This document shows positions 11,318 to 22,780 of a stretch of 64,000 nt of DNA, piece by piece. The notes under the pieces were generated by a model. That model searched no databases. It had not been told where the DNA came from and worked only from the letters and a program-made list of their open reading frames with translations. The stretch covers positions 124,001 to 188,000 of the forward strand of contig JBBPSI010000019.1 in assembly GCA_038093515.1 (NCBI GenBank), given 5' to 3'. The DNA is from Butyriboletus loyo (taxonomy: Eukaryota > Basidiomycota > Agaricomycetes > Boletales > Boletaceae). The position numbers and the translations under genes were made by a program. Position 1 is the first letter of the stretch, and every line of letters begins with the position of its first letter.

Positions 11318-14047
11318 TTATGCTGTGGGCACGATTCCACGTATATCCTCAGGGACGAGCTCTACAGGGAGCTTTGCAATCTTGTCCAGGGGTGCGCGCT
11401 TGGCGACTGCGAGGAGGTTCATACGGAGGCGTTTCACCAGTGGATCTTCCTCCGTATTGGCGTCGGGTTGAAGCTTGAGCTGACGATGGGATCGAATTGC
11501 GTTGTCGTCCTCAGGCTCGGACTTCGCATCCACATCCATCGCATTCGCCTCTTCTTCTTCTTCTTCTTCCTCAACGAGGCCTGAAGGTTCCAGCACCTCC
11601 TGCTTTACCCTTACGTTCGCATTCCCGCCGTCTTTCTCCCCAGGACTATCGTGTTTCACTTGCTTACCCAATTTTTCAATCACCTCAGCGCTCCACGCCA
11701 ACGCGCGCTCGATCTCTGCCTGTTCCCCTCCCTCCCCGGGTCCACCCTCGAGCACACCCTCCTTCGCCAACTCGCCCTGCGTCCGAATGAGCGCCGCCAT
11801 ATCTAGCGGTTCCTTAGACCACTCCTTGAACGACGCCACGGCACGTGCAGCGCTGGGAAGCGCGGCCAAGCGTAAATGGAAAGGCGAGGTGACCCCGTCT
11901 CTACAAAGCGAGGTACAGGCGGGGTCCATGGCGACCGCTGCAGCGGGGAGAAAAATGTCCCGCAGCCAACCGTGTCGCCCACGGGTTACCGTGTCAATCA
12001 GATTGTCCTCGACGTACCGCGCGAGAGGCACACCGAGTGGGGGCGCCGCGTCATGGGTTTCTGGGGGCGTATTCCCATCGACGTCCGCTTCATCTGCGTC
12101 CTCGGCTTCGCGTACGTCACAGAGATAAACGGACGGAGCAACGAACTCGGCGAGACTCCGTACGTACGCGTACCCGTCCACGCCGCCATAAACGACGTCC
12201 CTCAAATAATCCCAAGCCTCCTCCACGCGGTCGTCTGTCCAGAACGTCTCACGGCCCTCATCTTCTTTGTTGTCGCCCGTATGAAGCTCGTCCAGTTCGA
12301 CCTGACGTTTCCGCTTAATACCCCGATGCTCGACTGCCGACCGTATCGTCGTAAAAAGTCGGTGTTCGGAACCATAGATATACTCTGCAACGCCCGTCCC
12401 AGCACTCCCTGTCGCACTACCCGTGTTTGGACCAACTGCAGAAGCAGCCAGGTCGCCAAGGAAAGTCGCAAAGGTGCCATAGTCTGCTGGTCCAGCATCC
12501 CGTGGGACTTTCCAAGCTACCTTTGCGTCGTTCACTGTGGCGTCGCCCTCCTTGTCCTTGCCTCGCGAACGTGCAGGTACATTTCGTACGATCGTCCAGT
12601 GACGACGCTTTTGCGGTGCATGCGTTGGAGGGGCGGAGATAGAGGCCGTTGAGGCGGACTGTGTGGGAATGTTGGAGAGGGTCGAGAGAACGGGAGATGG
12701 GCGATCGGGAGGGGTAGTGATAGGCATGGGTACATGTATGCGTGAATGCGCCATCTGCGATTGAAGTTGACTGTCGTCTATTGTGGTTTCTGCTGGCGTA
12801 GTCGTAGTCGTAGATGCGGGTGGATAAAGCGAGGTGACCTGTGGACGAATAGGAGGGTCGGGTACGAATACATTCAGAACTGAGAATGGATCTTCCACTG
12901 AAATATGAAGAAAGCTGTGGGATCCGGACGTGGACATTTCCTCGATAGAGAGATGAACTCACTCTCTGCATAGTCGAGACTTCCGTCTGTGTGGTAGGGT
13001 GGCCCTTCCTTCTCGAATCGGAGACGTTCTTTCTTCGTCTTGTACCGTTTCCCTATGCATGCAGTATTAGTGGAAGAATAATGAAAAGCTGAAGGAGATG
13101 TACCTTTAATCTTGAGCGCAACCATCAGCTCCACCCAATCGCTGCCAGCCGGAAACATCCCCACCCCATCCTTGGCCCCAGGCATCCTTCCTTCTAAATC
13201 CAGACCTTCCGACAATCCTGTCTGAGCATGCCTTTTATATGGACCCCTGGGACCTCTCTTTCCCTGCCCATGTGTTGTTGCCTGTCCCGGAGCAGGCGTC
13301 ATCGACGGTGCACGACTCCCAGCAGCCATGCTCCCATCCAAGTCTCTCGGAGTAGAGACCTCGTCATCGATATTCACGGGGTGTTGCGAAGTAGAGCCAT
13401 CATCATCCTGCTCAACATCGATGTTCCAATCCGTCTCGTACTCAATCACATGAGCAGAGGCACGCGCGATGTGATCGAGCCCCCATGTCTCTAACCGGTC
13501 AGCTTCGCTGTAGTAAATCGATCCGGGAGGATTGAACGTCTTTGTATTCGTCGTCACGAGCCTAAAATCGTTCTGTTGTGCAAAGCATGAGCTGACGTTG
13601 GTAGGTAAACCAAGGCGGACGCACCGTGAACTCCTCAAGGGAACGATACTTTCCCTTTGTTGCCTTGACTGTCATCGTACCAAAGTCCATCGGATGTTTG
13701 ATCACGTCTGCATACCCAGGTACCTGCACTGGGTCGACGGGACGGATGAAGAACGCATAGTCATCTTTCCTATCCCGTCGTCAGCAAACTCCTATGACCT
13801 ACTGACTATACCCTCACTTTTTGATCTGGGTAATCAATTTTATCAACACCTCTTTGAGCGGTTTGAGCTTGATCGGTCTCGGGATTTTAAGCCGCTGTTC
13901 AAGTTCTGCGCTGGCCTGCTTGGACTTGAACTTTTTCCCTGTGCTCGCGGCTTTGAGAGCGCGCAAAGATGGGAGAACGAGGGTAATGCCCGAGTGTCCG
14001 TTCGACGTCGACGGTGGATTTTCCCTTGCAACGTCCAAATCGTCCAT
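11318..14047 (-). CDS. Bromodomain protein, BRD7/BRD9-like chromatin reader
   Basis: This is a probable acetyl-lysine reader of chromatin; BRD7 and BRD9 belong to SWI/SNF-type complexes in animals. From the ATG at 14047 it reads MDDLDVARENPPSTSNGHSG, then LKPLKEVLIKLITQI and, after an intron, KDDYAFFIRPVDPVQVPGYA and IKHPMDFGTMTVKA, then NDFRLVTTNTKTFNPPGSIY. This is a complete bromodomain fold, with the acetyl-lysine-contacting Asn in the TFNPP segment. Next come a basic stretch (KRGPRGPYKRH), KRYKTKKERLRFEKEG and a large last exon (11318 to about 12899) ending in an acidic Glu-run. The order matches BRD7/9-type proteins. An upstream in-frame-looking segment (MVTTKDQVTGHSIL at 14148) could be an extra N-terminal exon, but no clean junction was found. 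A mobile element starts 139 bases upstream of this start. Confidence 0.85.
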
Positions 14048-14185
14048 CGGAGACGTCCAAAATCAGCGTTGAACGCAGATGACAAATACCGTGCAGAAAA
14101 CGTACCTAAAATGGAATGTCCCGTGACTTGGTCCTTCGTCGTGACCATCTCAGGGGGCGCACTGTCCTTGTCGTTTTTACAACTA

Positions 14186-14413
14186 AATTCAAAATATTAG
14201 ACCGCTTTCCGCTGTGTTCGCCTTGATCCTTGATTTATGCTAGTTTATGCTGGCTTACGAGTACAAATAGAACTTAGCCAAACCGAGATTGTACCGCTGC
14301 CAATCATGCGTGAGTCTTGTGATGGCGCAACAATATTCAAATTTCAACTGCAATGCCATACGGAAATCGTTGTCACATACCGCCAGCAGCGAAAGAGCAA
14401 ATCATCACAATGT
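14186..14413 (+). repeat. Left arm of long terminal inverted repeat
   Basis: It pairs with 14880-15118 over nearly its full length. A few substitutions and a short insertion in the right arm (around 14960-14975) separate the two. Both arms share CGGTCTAATATTTTGAATT (read inward on one side) and the region around ATGCCATACGGAAATCG. Confidence 0.85.
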
Positions 14414-14580
14414 CTGCTCACATGAAGCCCAGCAAGATTGCTCATGTCACTGGGATAAGTGCCAGAACCATCAGACGAACAATGGAATTGTGGTGGAAGA
14501 CGGGCTCTGTCAAGCGCACTTTACTTCAGCAAGGACAGAAGAGAAAGCTGAATGGATTGTACCTACATGACCATGGCTGA
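14353..14580 (+). pseudogene. Truncated Tc1/mariner transposase, N-terminal HTH only
   Basis: This 75-codon open frame begins MPYGNRCH and contains KPSKIAHVTGISARTIRRTM, a helix-turn-helix like the DNA-binding N-terminus of Tc1/mariner transposases. It stops soon after, and no DDE/D catalytic triad is found downstream within the element, so it cannot mobilise the element itself. It could at most bind the inverted repeats. Confidence 0.7.
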
Positions 14581-14879
14581 GATCTGGAGGCTTCAAGTTC
14601 GTGTGGAATTTCCAGCTCGGGCTCAGACCCGGGAATGGATGAACTGGCTAGCGTATGATATTATGGCCATCAACCCTAGCACCCACACTGTCACGAGATG
14701 GATTCAGGACTAGGGTTATTTTGTAGAACAACTTGAAGAGTCTCTGCGATCAGTCGTTGTTTGCTGTCAGTGTATGGGGGCCTGCTCTGGCTGACAATGA
14801 GTAGTCTGGTGATCAGCACAGACTCCAAAAAATCATGTCACTACTGAGATCAACAATCCCAATATTTGGCTAAGCTCTT

Positions 14880-15118
14880 GTGATGATCTGCTCTTTCGCT
14901 GGTGGTGGTAAGTGACAACGATTTCCGTATGGCATTGCAGTTGAAAGTTGAATATTGAATGCTGGCGCTGAACTTGCGCCATCACAAGACTCACGCATGA
15001 TTGGCAGCGGTACAGTCTCGGTTTGGCCAAGTTCTATTTGTACTCGTAGGCCAGCATAAACTAGCATGGGTCAGGGGTCAAGGCGGACACAGCGGAAAGC
15101 GGTCTAATATTTTGAATT
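14880..15118 (-). repeat. Right arm of long terminal inverted repeat
   Basis: This is the reverse complement of the left arm, including the transposase start codon (minus-strand ATG at 14935) followed by only about 22 codons before a stop. It shows that the inverted repeat extends into the former coding sequence. Confidence 0.85.
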
Positions 15119-15330
15119 TAGCTGCAACGTTGCCTCGTGGTGTTGGCGTGCGGTGCTCGTATACCCCTTGGCGGTCGCTGTCCGTAGCGAAAAAGACCCC
15201 ACGAGGTATGCATTTGGAAGACTAGCTGGCTGGAGTGATCTGATGGTATACAATTTATCCACGTCATTTGCTCGTTTGAACCCAACGACTCGCTAACCAC
15301 CTCTGGCGGAATGAACTACAACTATACCCA

Positions 15331-15660
15331 CAAGGGCATCCAAATCTCTGCATAATCTTTCTCACCGACCGGTTCAACCAGAGAGGGGGCGTGGCTGACC
15401 TCGATGAGGCACTGATCGCACATTGGAACTTCGCCCTCAGGGGCATCCTGATCGAGCCCTTTCACTACCAGAGCAACATTGACAGTTCTCTTTATAGCCG
15501 GGTTTCAAGCAGCTCGGAAGGCTGTCTGATACCGACGAGGCGCTTTCCCTCGAACGCCGTGCATTGGGAGTTTGTCCCGAGGGATATCCTGATCGAGCCC
15601 CTTCACTGGGTGACATCGCGCAACCTCGGGGGAACCACCCTACCACTTTTACAACTACAA
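15331..15660 (+). pseudogene. Relic of a TPR-repeat protein
   Basis: In one frame the sequence reads PQGHPNLC...RFNQRGGVADLDEALIAHWNFA. A one- or two-base frame change then continues as PQGHPDRALSLPE, and after two stops RFKQLGRLSDTDEALSLERR and ALGVCPEGYPDRAPSLGDIA. These are degenerate copies of the TPR-type unit (DLDEAI...A.....P.GHPD....LxNL) that is abundant in Agaricomycete TPR/CHAT proteins. Frameshift, stops and small size mark it as a dead fragment. Confidence 0.75.
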
Positions 15661-17404
15661 ATCAATATTGCTGATAACAAGAATCGATTAGGCATTTCCT
15701 GGTTCTCGCATCAGGAACTGGAACCCTGTAAGCCATTTCGGCAGCACATGGTATGCATCATGACGGATGAATTGATGGACATGGCACGTATATGGGAGGT
15801 CCCGGAATCCCTCCGCTGCTCGAGCACTCGGAGACGCCCACGCGTGTCTATCTTTACCAGGATGCCTCTCTGTCTCTGAGGAATTATGCCCAACCCAGTT
15901 CGATGTTTTGGAAGAGTATGCTGCACCCTGACAGAAATTGTCAATTGCCGAAAGGGGTTTGCATCCACCAGTCCTTGTCGTGGACGAAACGGAGTAGATC
16001 GTGTTGTGTCCGCGGGGTTACTAGTCCTTCACGCCCTTATATTGTAAACAGCCTTTGCCTGCTTGTTCGGGTTGCGAGTGAGACGAAGTCTGATGGATGA
16101 ATGTTAATTTGTTGTCGACAGGTTGGTATCTGGATTAGCTATCTCGAGGGAAAGAATATCTGATACAAGGTCGAAACATTTCAACGAGATTTGGATTGAC
16201 GTTCCTCAACTGTCATATCAGTTTGACAAGCTCGTGAGAGCGTGCGTTTTCGGAGATTACTCTAAAAGATACGAACACGGATGTAGAGACGAGACGCGGG
16301 TTGCTAAGGGATCAAGTGGATCCAATGGAATACAGAAGAGTTGCTTCCCCCTCCAATTGAATCTTCGCTTACTGTTTCGACGACACTGCAGAGAGTTAGG
16401 CAATCGATCGCGCTTGAGAGGAATGATTTGGCAACGTTGGGGTGATACCTCGCACGTGGCTTTGAGGGTGCTGCCTGATGACCCGTAGAGGCGTCACCTC
16501 GATTGCGCTAGAGATTCGGTTTCCACCAACTTTCCCTCGCGATCCACCATTTTTCGGTGTGATTCGGCCTCGTTTCCCGCCGTTCATGTAGGTAAGAACT
16601 CGAATGGTAGGCGCGTTTGATAAACACGTATAGGGAAGCAGTAGTCATCTTAGAGTCGGTGAAGTCGCATGTTCGACTTGAGACGTTCACCTGCCTTTCC
16701 TTAGGGGGTTTCATTTGTATGGACCTACTCACCTTTGATGTGTTCGGCGCGCTTTGTTTCCTATGAAATCACGCCGAGTTTGGTCTCAAGTTGGCTGCTG
16801 AGCTATTGGTATGTCGTAGGAATAGAAAGTGAGGACATGGGCTAATTGTTTTCACTAACGTGTGGGTGTCTGCAACGCTGTTGTAAATCAAGTTGGTTAT
16901 TTCGTCCACAACGCCATGAGTCCTTTGCTTGCTCGACTTACCTGCTGGTTCATTGAAGTGCATAGCGTACACGAAGGATACATTAGAGCGGCGCAACTGG
17001 AATGTAATTGTAAGTCCAGAAGCTCTGGTGACGTGAGTGTTGCAGAACAGCAGAGGTTCGGATGCATATAATAAATAAATGCTCGTACAAGTTAAATCAT
17101 TTTCGTTGTTGTTTTAGCCCTGCCAAGGAAAGGATTGCGTGCCTGTGTGACGGTGGCTGGCGTCTGTGAGAGGTGCGGCTGAGTTCGAATGAGACTTGGG
17201 GACGTCAAGTTGGCTGTTGTTTCGTGCCGTCGTCGTTCCCGCCGTCCAGTAGAGTCTCCCCTTCTCCTCTCATTTTCCCCTCTTTCCTTCTTTCTTTCCT
17301 GCCAGGGCGCCCCCCCCGTTGCGGAGCCGTTCTTTACTTTTCAAGGGGTTTCAAACCCATCCATATACGTTTCTGATCATATCGACGTATAATTCTCCTC
17401 CGTT
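15661..17404. other. Intergenic region, no supported gene
   Basis: Open frames here (for example 16123-16488 on the plus strand) have no recognisable domain. On the minus strand around 16500-17070 several good-looking splice signals occur, but joining them gives no family I know. A C/T-rich tract near 17240-17310 precedes the membrane-protein gene and may be part of its promoter. Confidence 0.45.
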
Positions 17405-19055
17405 ATGAACAAGAGAGGTTTTACTCATGTCCGTGTCGGACTCGCCGGTGCCCCCCACCATGTCCTCCACAAGCGCAGTTGTGAGTAGCTTATCACCGGC
17501 CTTTACATTTCAATCGTGACAAGTCTCCTCCTAGCTTGCGCGACCGGCGGGTTCTATACCAACCCAACTACGGGGATGATCGTTTCGAGCGCTAATCCCG
17601 TTAATATCTCTTGGGACACATCGTGTTTGCCCAACACGTCTGCCGTCGATATCTATCTCATCGCTCCAGGCCTCTCCACCCCCCGTATCCACGAATGGCA
17701 AAACGTCAACTTTGCTCTGGGTAGTTACCAGACCACTCTCGAGCCCAAGTGGTGGAATTCTTCGGCCTCGATGTCTCTTCAATTCTCCATTGTCGCTTCT
17801 GGTACCCAACCTTTCCTCAGTCCTTTCCCCGCCGCACCTATATTCACCGCGACTTACACTGCTCCCACTTCCGGCTCCACATCAACTGATGCCAACTCAA
17901 ACAGCCCATCATATACTGTCACATATGTCAACAATTTCGCCACCAACAGTTCTCTCTCAAAAGGTAAAATCGCGGCAGGGCTTCTCGTACCACTCATTTT
18001 CATCGGCATCGGTATTTATGTCTACATCAAGATCAATCGTGCCAAGGGAAAAGAGAAACGCAGACGCTTCTCCGAGGCGATCGACAAACGTATGTCGACC
18101 ATCTCAAGCGATTGGAAGTCGATTACGCCCGCTGGTGCTACTGCTGCGATTCGCAACAGCATCGCCGTCGCGAGTATTGGAACCCGTTCATCTGCCTTTA
18201 CTTTTGGTGCTATCCGCCCTGTCAGCACCATGGCTGTCGAAGGCGATTTAGCGAGTGCGGAGAAAGAATTCATCGATATAGCTGAAATGACTCAGCTTCG
18301 CCCTGGTATCCGTGCTTCTGCATTTGGCGAACGTGTCTCCAAGGTGTCGTTTGCGGCTGACGTTCGTCCATCTATGGATTCCCGTCGTACTACAACGACC
18401 AGTCGTGCATTCCGCTCGTCCCTCGCATCGTCGTTTGTTCCCCCTCTCCCGAGCCCTACTTTACCAACTCAGGATGACAATGGCGACATGTCTCCTACAC
18501 AAACCAAGGGTGCATTTTCCTTGACGGCTGAAGATATTAATGTTCGTGTGGAAGGTGACAATGCAGCGCAATCGCTTTCCAATATGGATGAAGTTTGGCC
18601 CTCGCTCTCTAGTGAGTATATTTGTATCCGATTTTCGCTCGATGTTTACCCACTGCACAGTGATGCGCACTGGCGACGAGCAGGCAGACGGAGATGACTA
18701 CCTTTTACCGCCAAAGCAAAATCTCGATCTCCCCATGCCTCCATTCCCCGTCCACCCTGCGCCTGCATCACCTCCCTCCGGTATGATGACAATCCCCAAC
18801 AACATGATGTCGCCCGACGAGATGTTGCGAGCGTATGCCACACGCAAAATAGCGTCCCCTCCTACCTCCCCAATTGCTTTCCCAGCGCGCACCCTCAGTT
18901 ACAATGGGTCCTCCATGAGAACTCTCTATACTCCAACCGCTCCTACACCAACTCCTCCTGCTCCGGATTCATCAACCAGCATCACGCAGACAACGGATGC
19001 TGATAAGAGGTACTCGTACGCATCCGTGGATCCTTATGCTGGCTTTCCCGGGTAA
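17405..19055 (+). CDS. Single-pass membrane protein with Ser/Thr-rich ectodomain, function unknown
   Basis: Three exons (17405-17480, 17535-18611, 18661-19055) give a frame-consistent 515-residue protein. The first half, TGGFYTNPTTGMIVSSANPV...TLEPKWWNSSASMSLQFSIV, looks like a secreted beta-rich domain, followed by a Ser/Thr-rich stalk and one hydrophobic helix (IAAGLLVPLIFIGIGIYVYI, near residue 160). A basic stop-transfer stretch (KGKEKRRRF) then leads into a long cytoplasmic tail rich in Ser, Thr and Pro. The topology suggests a cell-surface sensor or wall-associated protein, but this is inference only. No cleaved signal peptide is obvious, because the first exon (MNKRGFTHVRVGLAG) is weakly hydrophobic. 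An overlapping ATG at 17427 is out of frame with exon 2 and was rejected. Confidence 0.75.
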
Positions 19056-20619
19056 GGCACTTTGTGGTACTGTCGCCACCAATGCTTCCGCTTTTTGGCG
19101 CTCCTCGCCGAGCACACGGTTCATTTCTGCTGGTGTCAGCCTTCCTTAACTTAAAAAAAGTGTATTTTGCCTTTGCGTTATTTGCCCGCCATTTTTTTTC
19201 TTTTTTGTGCAATGTCCTCTTGTTGAATGTGCTCCTTTTCCACCCTCCCAACGCTGGAAGTCATTGATACCTTTGGTGTCTGCAATTTTATTTCATACCC
19301 TCCTATATATTTCATTCCCTGTGTGCATATCTTGACAACTACCACGACGCTTTGAGCCTTCCCTCGACGTGATGCGTACATTGCCCCGGTTTTTGGTCTG
19401 TCGTGGACACGTGTGCTTTAATTCTGCTCCTTCTTTCTCTCCTATTTCATTTCCTCCTCCAAAGTACTCCTGCCTGGAGCTCGAGCGTTTGCCTGTTTTT
19501 CTACGTTGAAGCCACGCAATTCAATCTCCCCCTTGTCAGGTTGTCCAAAACAGTGTGATTTTTTTGATTGAAGGGGCTCTATGGGTACTCTTGGTTTATT
19601 AATGGGAATTTTGAGAAGTGTCCCGTGCATAAGTGCCTTGCTGGGTTAGCCGAGAAGTTAGTCCGTGCACGTACGAACTAAAGGCGAATTTTCCTTCTTC
19701 CTCGCCCTCTCGCTTGCCCCCCCCTCGCAAATAGCCATCCAAAAAATCCAGTAGCACGAGTTCTGTGAGCTGTGGTATATTACCAACGAGGGTCTAGACG
19801 AGGCAGATTCCTCCCTGTCTTACGCCATCGACGACGATCCGCTCTCTTTCTCTTTCGTTGGTCACCCCACCCTCGTTCCAACCTCGTCCGCCCGCGAGAA
19901 ATCGGATGTCGTGCAAGACGAACAGCTCTGAATGGAACAATTCGGCCAAGCCTCCCTGCGCATGATACCTTTCACGTACGACCACGGCTGGGATCCGTCA
20001 CACGTGCAGATGCCATGTCAAATTTTGGTTCTTAATCGTCGCCTCCACCAAATAAATATATCGAAGATGGCAATGAGTGTTTTGACACAGGGGGGGGGTA
20101 TGTGTCGTGGCGGTGTCCGCCAATCCCACGCGTGTGGTTACCCTCTTGTCAATCTCTGGTCTCATGATGATGAGAACACGCTCGAAGCGACGGCAAGGTT
20201 GTATACAGCGATAATGTTGACAGCGCTTCGTCTTGAATTCGTTGGCGTGAATCATATTTCCCAGTATGGGATTACATTTATCATGCACCTGAATGTTGAT
20301 CGAATGCTTTGCTCTATTGCACTTCTACTCAGGCTGGTCTTCGCTGCTCGAACCCGAGGTAAAAGTTGTGATAGCGCCGAGTTATCGTTAGGAGAGCCAA
20401 CGTTGGAAGCCTGGATGAGATGTCGACTTTCCGAGATAAGCGGGTAGGTACGAGGCAGCAACTGACGGTCGCCTGGATAAAGCGTGAATGTCGATAGCGG
20501 ACGATATGGAAACAGCACGCTCGTCCATTAAATATAGACACTCATGATCACATGATCGTACCAAACCACGGGAAAGGTTCCACCATCTCATGTGAATGAT
20601 ATAATAAGTTCAGACCAGG
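19056..20619. other. Intergenic region, no supported gene
   Basis: The first part is T-rich and probably the 3' untranslated region of the membrane-protein gene. A 171-codon plus-strand frame at 19932-20447 shows no domain, and a minus-strand frame overlaps it; neither is supported. Confidence 0.45.
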
Positions 20620-20706
20620 TCGGATATGGTGTAATGGCTAACATTACCGCCTCTCAATGCCTTGGATTGATCGCGGTAGCTCGGGGTTCGATTCCCCGTA
20701 TCCGAG
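20620..20706 (+). tRNA. tRNA-Glu (anticodon CUC) with a 15-base intron
   Basis: The acceptor arms TCGGATA (20620-20626) and TATCCGA (20699-20705) pair over seven bases, with discriminator G at 20706. The D-loop region has TGGTGTAATGGCTAACA, the anticodon stem is ACCGC/GCGGT, and the T arm is CGGGG-TTCGATT-CCCCG. The loop is CTCTCA followed by C38, giving anticodon CTC at 20653-20655. An intron of 15 bases (20657-20671) sits between positions 37 and 38, the canonical eukaryotic place. CCA is not encoded, as expected. Confidence 0.95.
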
Positions 20707-20919
20707 TTACTTTTTGGTGTCATTCTCTGAAAATACTGTACGAATTTCCATACGTATAGTGCATGTGGCAAGCCAACATTGTCGGGGGTGACTGACTCGT
20801 CAGCGCAAGAACATCAGAGAGGTGCATGAGGTCGCATGAGCAATGGTCGCGAAAAACGGTTTTTGATTGAGAACCAGGCATGGTTCGTTACGAGGTCTGT
20901 TTTTGGTTTTCATTTTGGC

Positions 20920-22080
20920 ATCCCCTGGCCCATCCGAATCGCTTCTAGGCGAGAAACATGAAGGTCAAAGATCAAAACTACGTCGTCCGTTCTAGCAGGC
21001 GGCACCAACCGGCGATACACGACGTATTTTTCATCCGACCAAATTCGTTCGTCGTCGATCATCGCCCCCAAGTTAATCGCCCCAGACGTCTCGTCGCGCG
21101 ACGTGATAGGGTAAACTGGTTTCGACGACGTCGGGCATGTCGCGACGGGTGTGGTAACTTGTTGTTGTCTTTGAGGCCTATAAAAGGTGAGCCATGCAAA
21201 TGGTGGTTTGAAGTGACAGGGACTCGGAAGGATCGTCGTCGTCGTCGTCGGCGATAGCGTTGGCTTTTCGCGCCCAATCGTCCATGTCCGTGTGATTGTC
21301 ATCAACGTCGTCATCGTCACGGAAAGCACTGCGGAACGGTATGTAAAGTTGAGTTATTCGCAGGGCGCGTCGAGTCTTTCCCATTTCTGACATGGCTGTA
21401 GTACCGCCTTTGAAAACGAAATCAGCAGGTGCCCTCGCCGGCGTCATGAAACGAACGCCATGGACGATAAATCAGATACACTATGGGCCCTCAAAAAGTC
21501 CTTGCGTATGTATACGTCACCATATGGGCCATACCCAGGCGTTTCCGTCGCCGCCGCCGTACCCGTTGCCTTCGCGTACCTCGCCAAATGCCCATCCCAA
21601 CACTCGATTGTGCACAAGCTCCAATACACGCACCATCTGATTAATCGAATCGTCAACGCCGCCAGTGGGTGACCTAGGAGGGATACACGAGGGAAGTGCC
21701 AACGTGCGCGTTGACGCGCCGAAGAAGGGACAGGCCGAATGGAGGACAAGGTGGGAGTTAGGAGCGAGGCGACTGAGGGGGTGTTGTCATGTTGGGTTGT
21801 GTGTTCGAATGCGGCATGTTGACGAAGAAGGCGCGGTTGTGGATCAAGGACAAGTCCCATGCCAGCATCTTGGGAGGAAGGTTGGACGAACACGCCCCAA
21901 GTTGGCAAGTGAATCTGATCTGTAGCTCCAACGTACCAAGGAAAACGGCCATTACCGGCGTGACCATCATCCTCACCACTTACTTACCATCCAGTTTCAT
22001 CTCCGCAGGTCATGTCCGCCCAATCTCCTGCACCCATGATGTAAATTTTGGGTTTCAATGCGCATGTGACCCTGACCCAA
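20920..22080 (-). pseudogene. Decayed partial copy of the neighbouring F-box gene
   Basis: Segments scattered over all three minus-strand frames match the intact F-box gene at 24542-26972: LAWDLSLIHNRAFFVNM versus WDFSFIHSRAFFVTT, VLELVHNRVLGWAFGEV versus VCAFVHNRTLEGYLERG, FRSAFRDDDDVDD versus VRSAFDDDEDDAD, and a C-terminal MIDDERIW versus MIDDERLV. DNA identity is visible directly around 21056-21120 against 24715-24790. The F-box-encoding first exons are missing and the matching segments change frame, so it is a truncated pseudogene. A reshuffled functional gene cannot be excluded without transcripts. Confidence 0.7.
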
Positions 22081-22780
22081 GTATCTGATCCTCGTTCAAG
22101 ATGATTCTTCGCGCCGTTGATATATCAATGTCAGGGAAAACAAGGGGTCTAGAACTCGATTATCCGTACATCCTAAGCGCGACGCCGATTCAATCTACTT
22201 ATTCTCGTCTGGCATCGGATCGTGTTCGGTTCGGTTTTTGCTTTTTGCTTTTTGCTTGTGGTCCACGGCTGAAGCCAATCCCCAGAAATTGGCAGGCTGT
22301 GGACCGTACAGACATCGATAATATCGACTAGTGGGGAACAACGGTTTCCACCACTAGCAGTCAGAGCCCAGCGTAATCCATCTCACGGCACGACTCGTAG
22401 CCCGCTAGTGAAGGCTACTTCAGTTTATATTACCTCTACAAAATTACCGCATACACTGATCAAATGTCCTTTTCGTTTAGCTTCAATAAGGGGCTCCTTG
22501 TGTCGTAAGTGAGTTATTGAGTCACGGCCGTGTTCACGTACATTTCCTCCAGATCGTCTCCCAAAGACCTCATCACCCGTGATTCAAGGCACCTATAGTA
22601 CCAGTAGAGGCTTATTGAACTGGTGACACCCATTGATGTGTCCTTGATTAGATAAAGGATTTTGCCCTCATACATAACATTAATATTCATAACATCGGTA
22701 GTATCGGATCATCCTAACCACATTCCACCGGGTCAGTCACTCGGGTCGTCGTCAACCAGACTACTCAGGGATCAATATCA
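22081..22780. other. Intergenic region
   Basis: No gene is supported. A short TTTTTGC tandem (about three copies) lies near 22239-22260. The missing 5' half of the F-box pseudogene would be expected here but no F-box sequence is visible. Confidence 0.45.

Larger units (their letters stand above)
14186..15118. mobile_element. Foldback Tc1/mariner-type element with long inverted repeats
   Basis: Both ends carry near-identical inverted arms of about 230 bases beginning AATTCAAAATATTAGACC, flanked by TA on each side (14184-14185 and 15119-15120). A TA target duplication is typical of Tc1/mariner elements. Because TA is also part of the symmetric end, the exact edge is ambiguous. The arms include the first codons of a transposase gene (MPYGNR...) in both orientations, so the element is a palindromic, non-autonomous derivative. 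No DDE catalytic domain remains inside. Confidence 0.85.

Noticed and set aside
15391..15879. 162-codon plus-strand frame as an intact gene
   Set aside because: Only the first 16 residues match the TPR unit; the matching sequence then moves to another frame, so the open frame is accidental.
16500..17071. Possible small multi-exon minus-strand gene with good donor and acceptor sites
   Set aside because: Joined exons give no recognisable protein and no consistent long frame.
17427..17480. Alternative start MSVSDSPVPP for the membrane protein
   Set aside because: It is out of frame with exon 2 after the only good donor; the ATG at 17405 keeps the frame.
19932..20447. 171-codon plus-strand frame
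   Set aside because: No homology pattern, overlapped by open frames on the minus strand.
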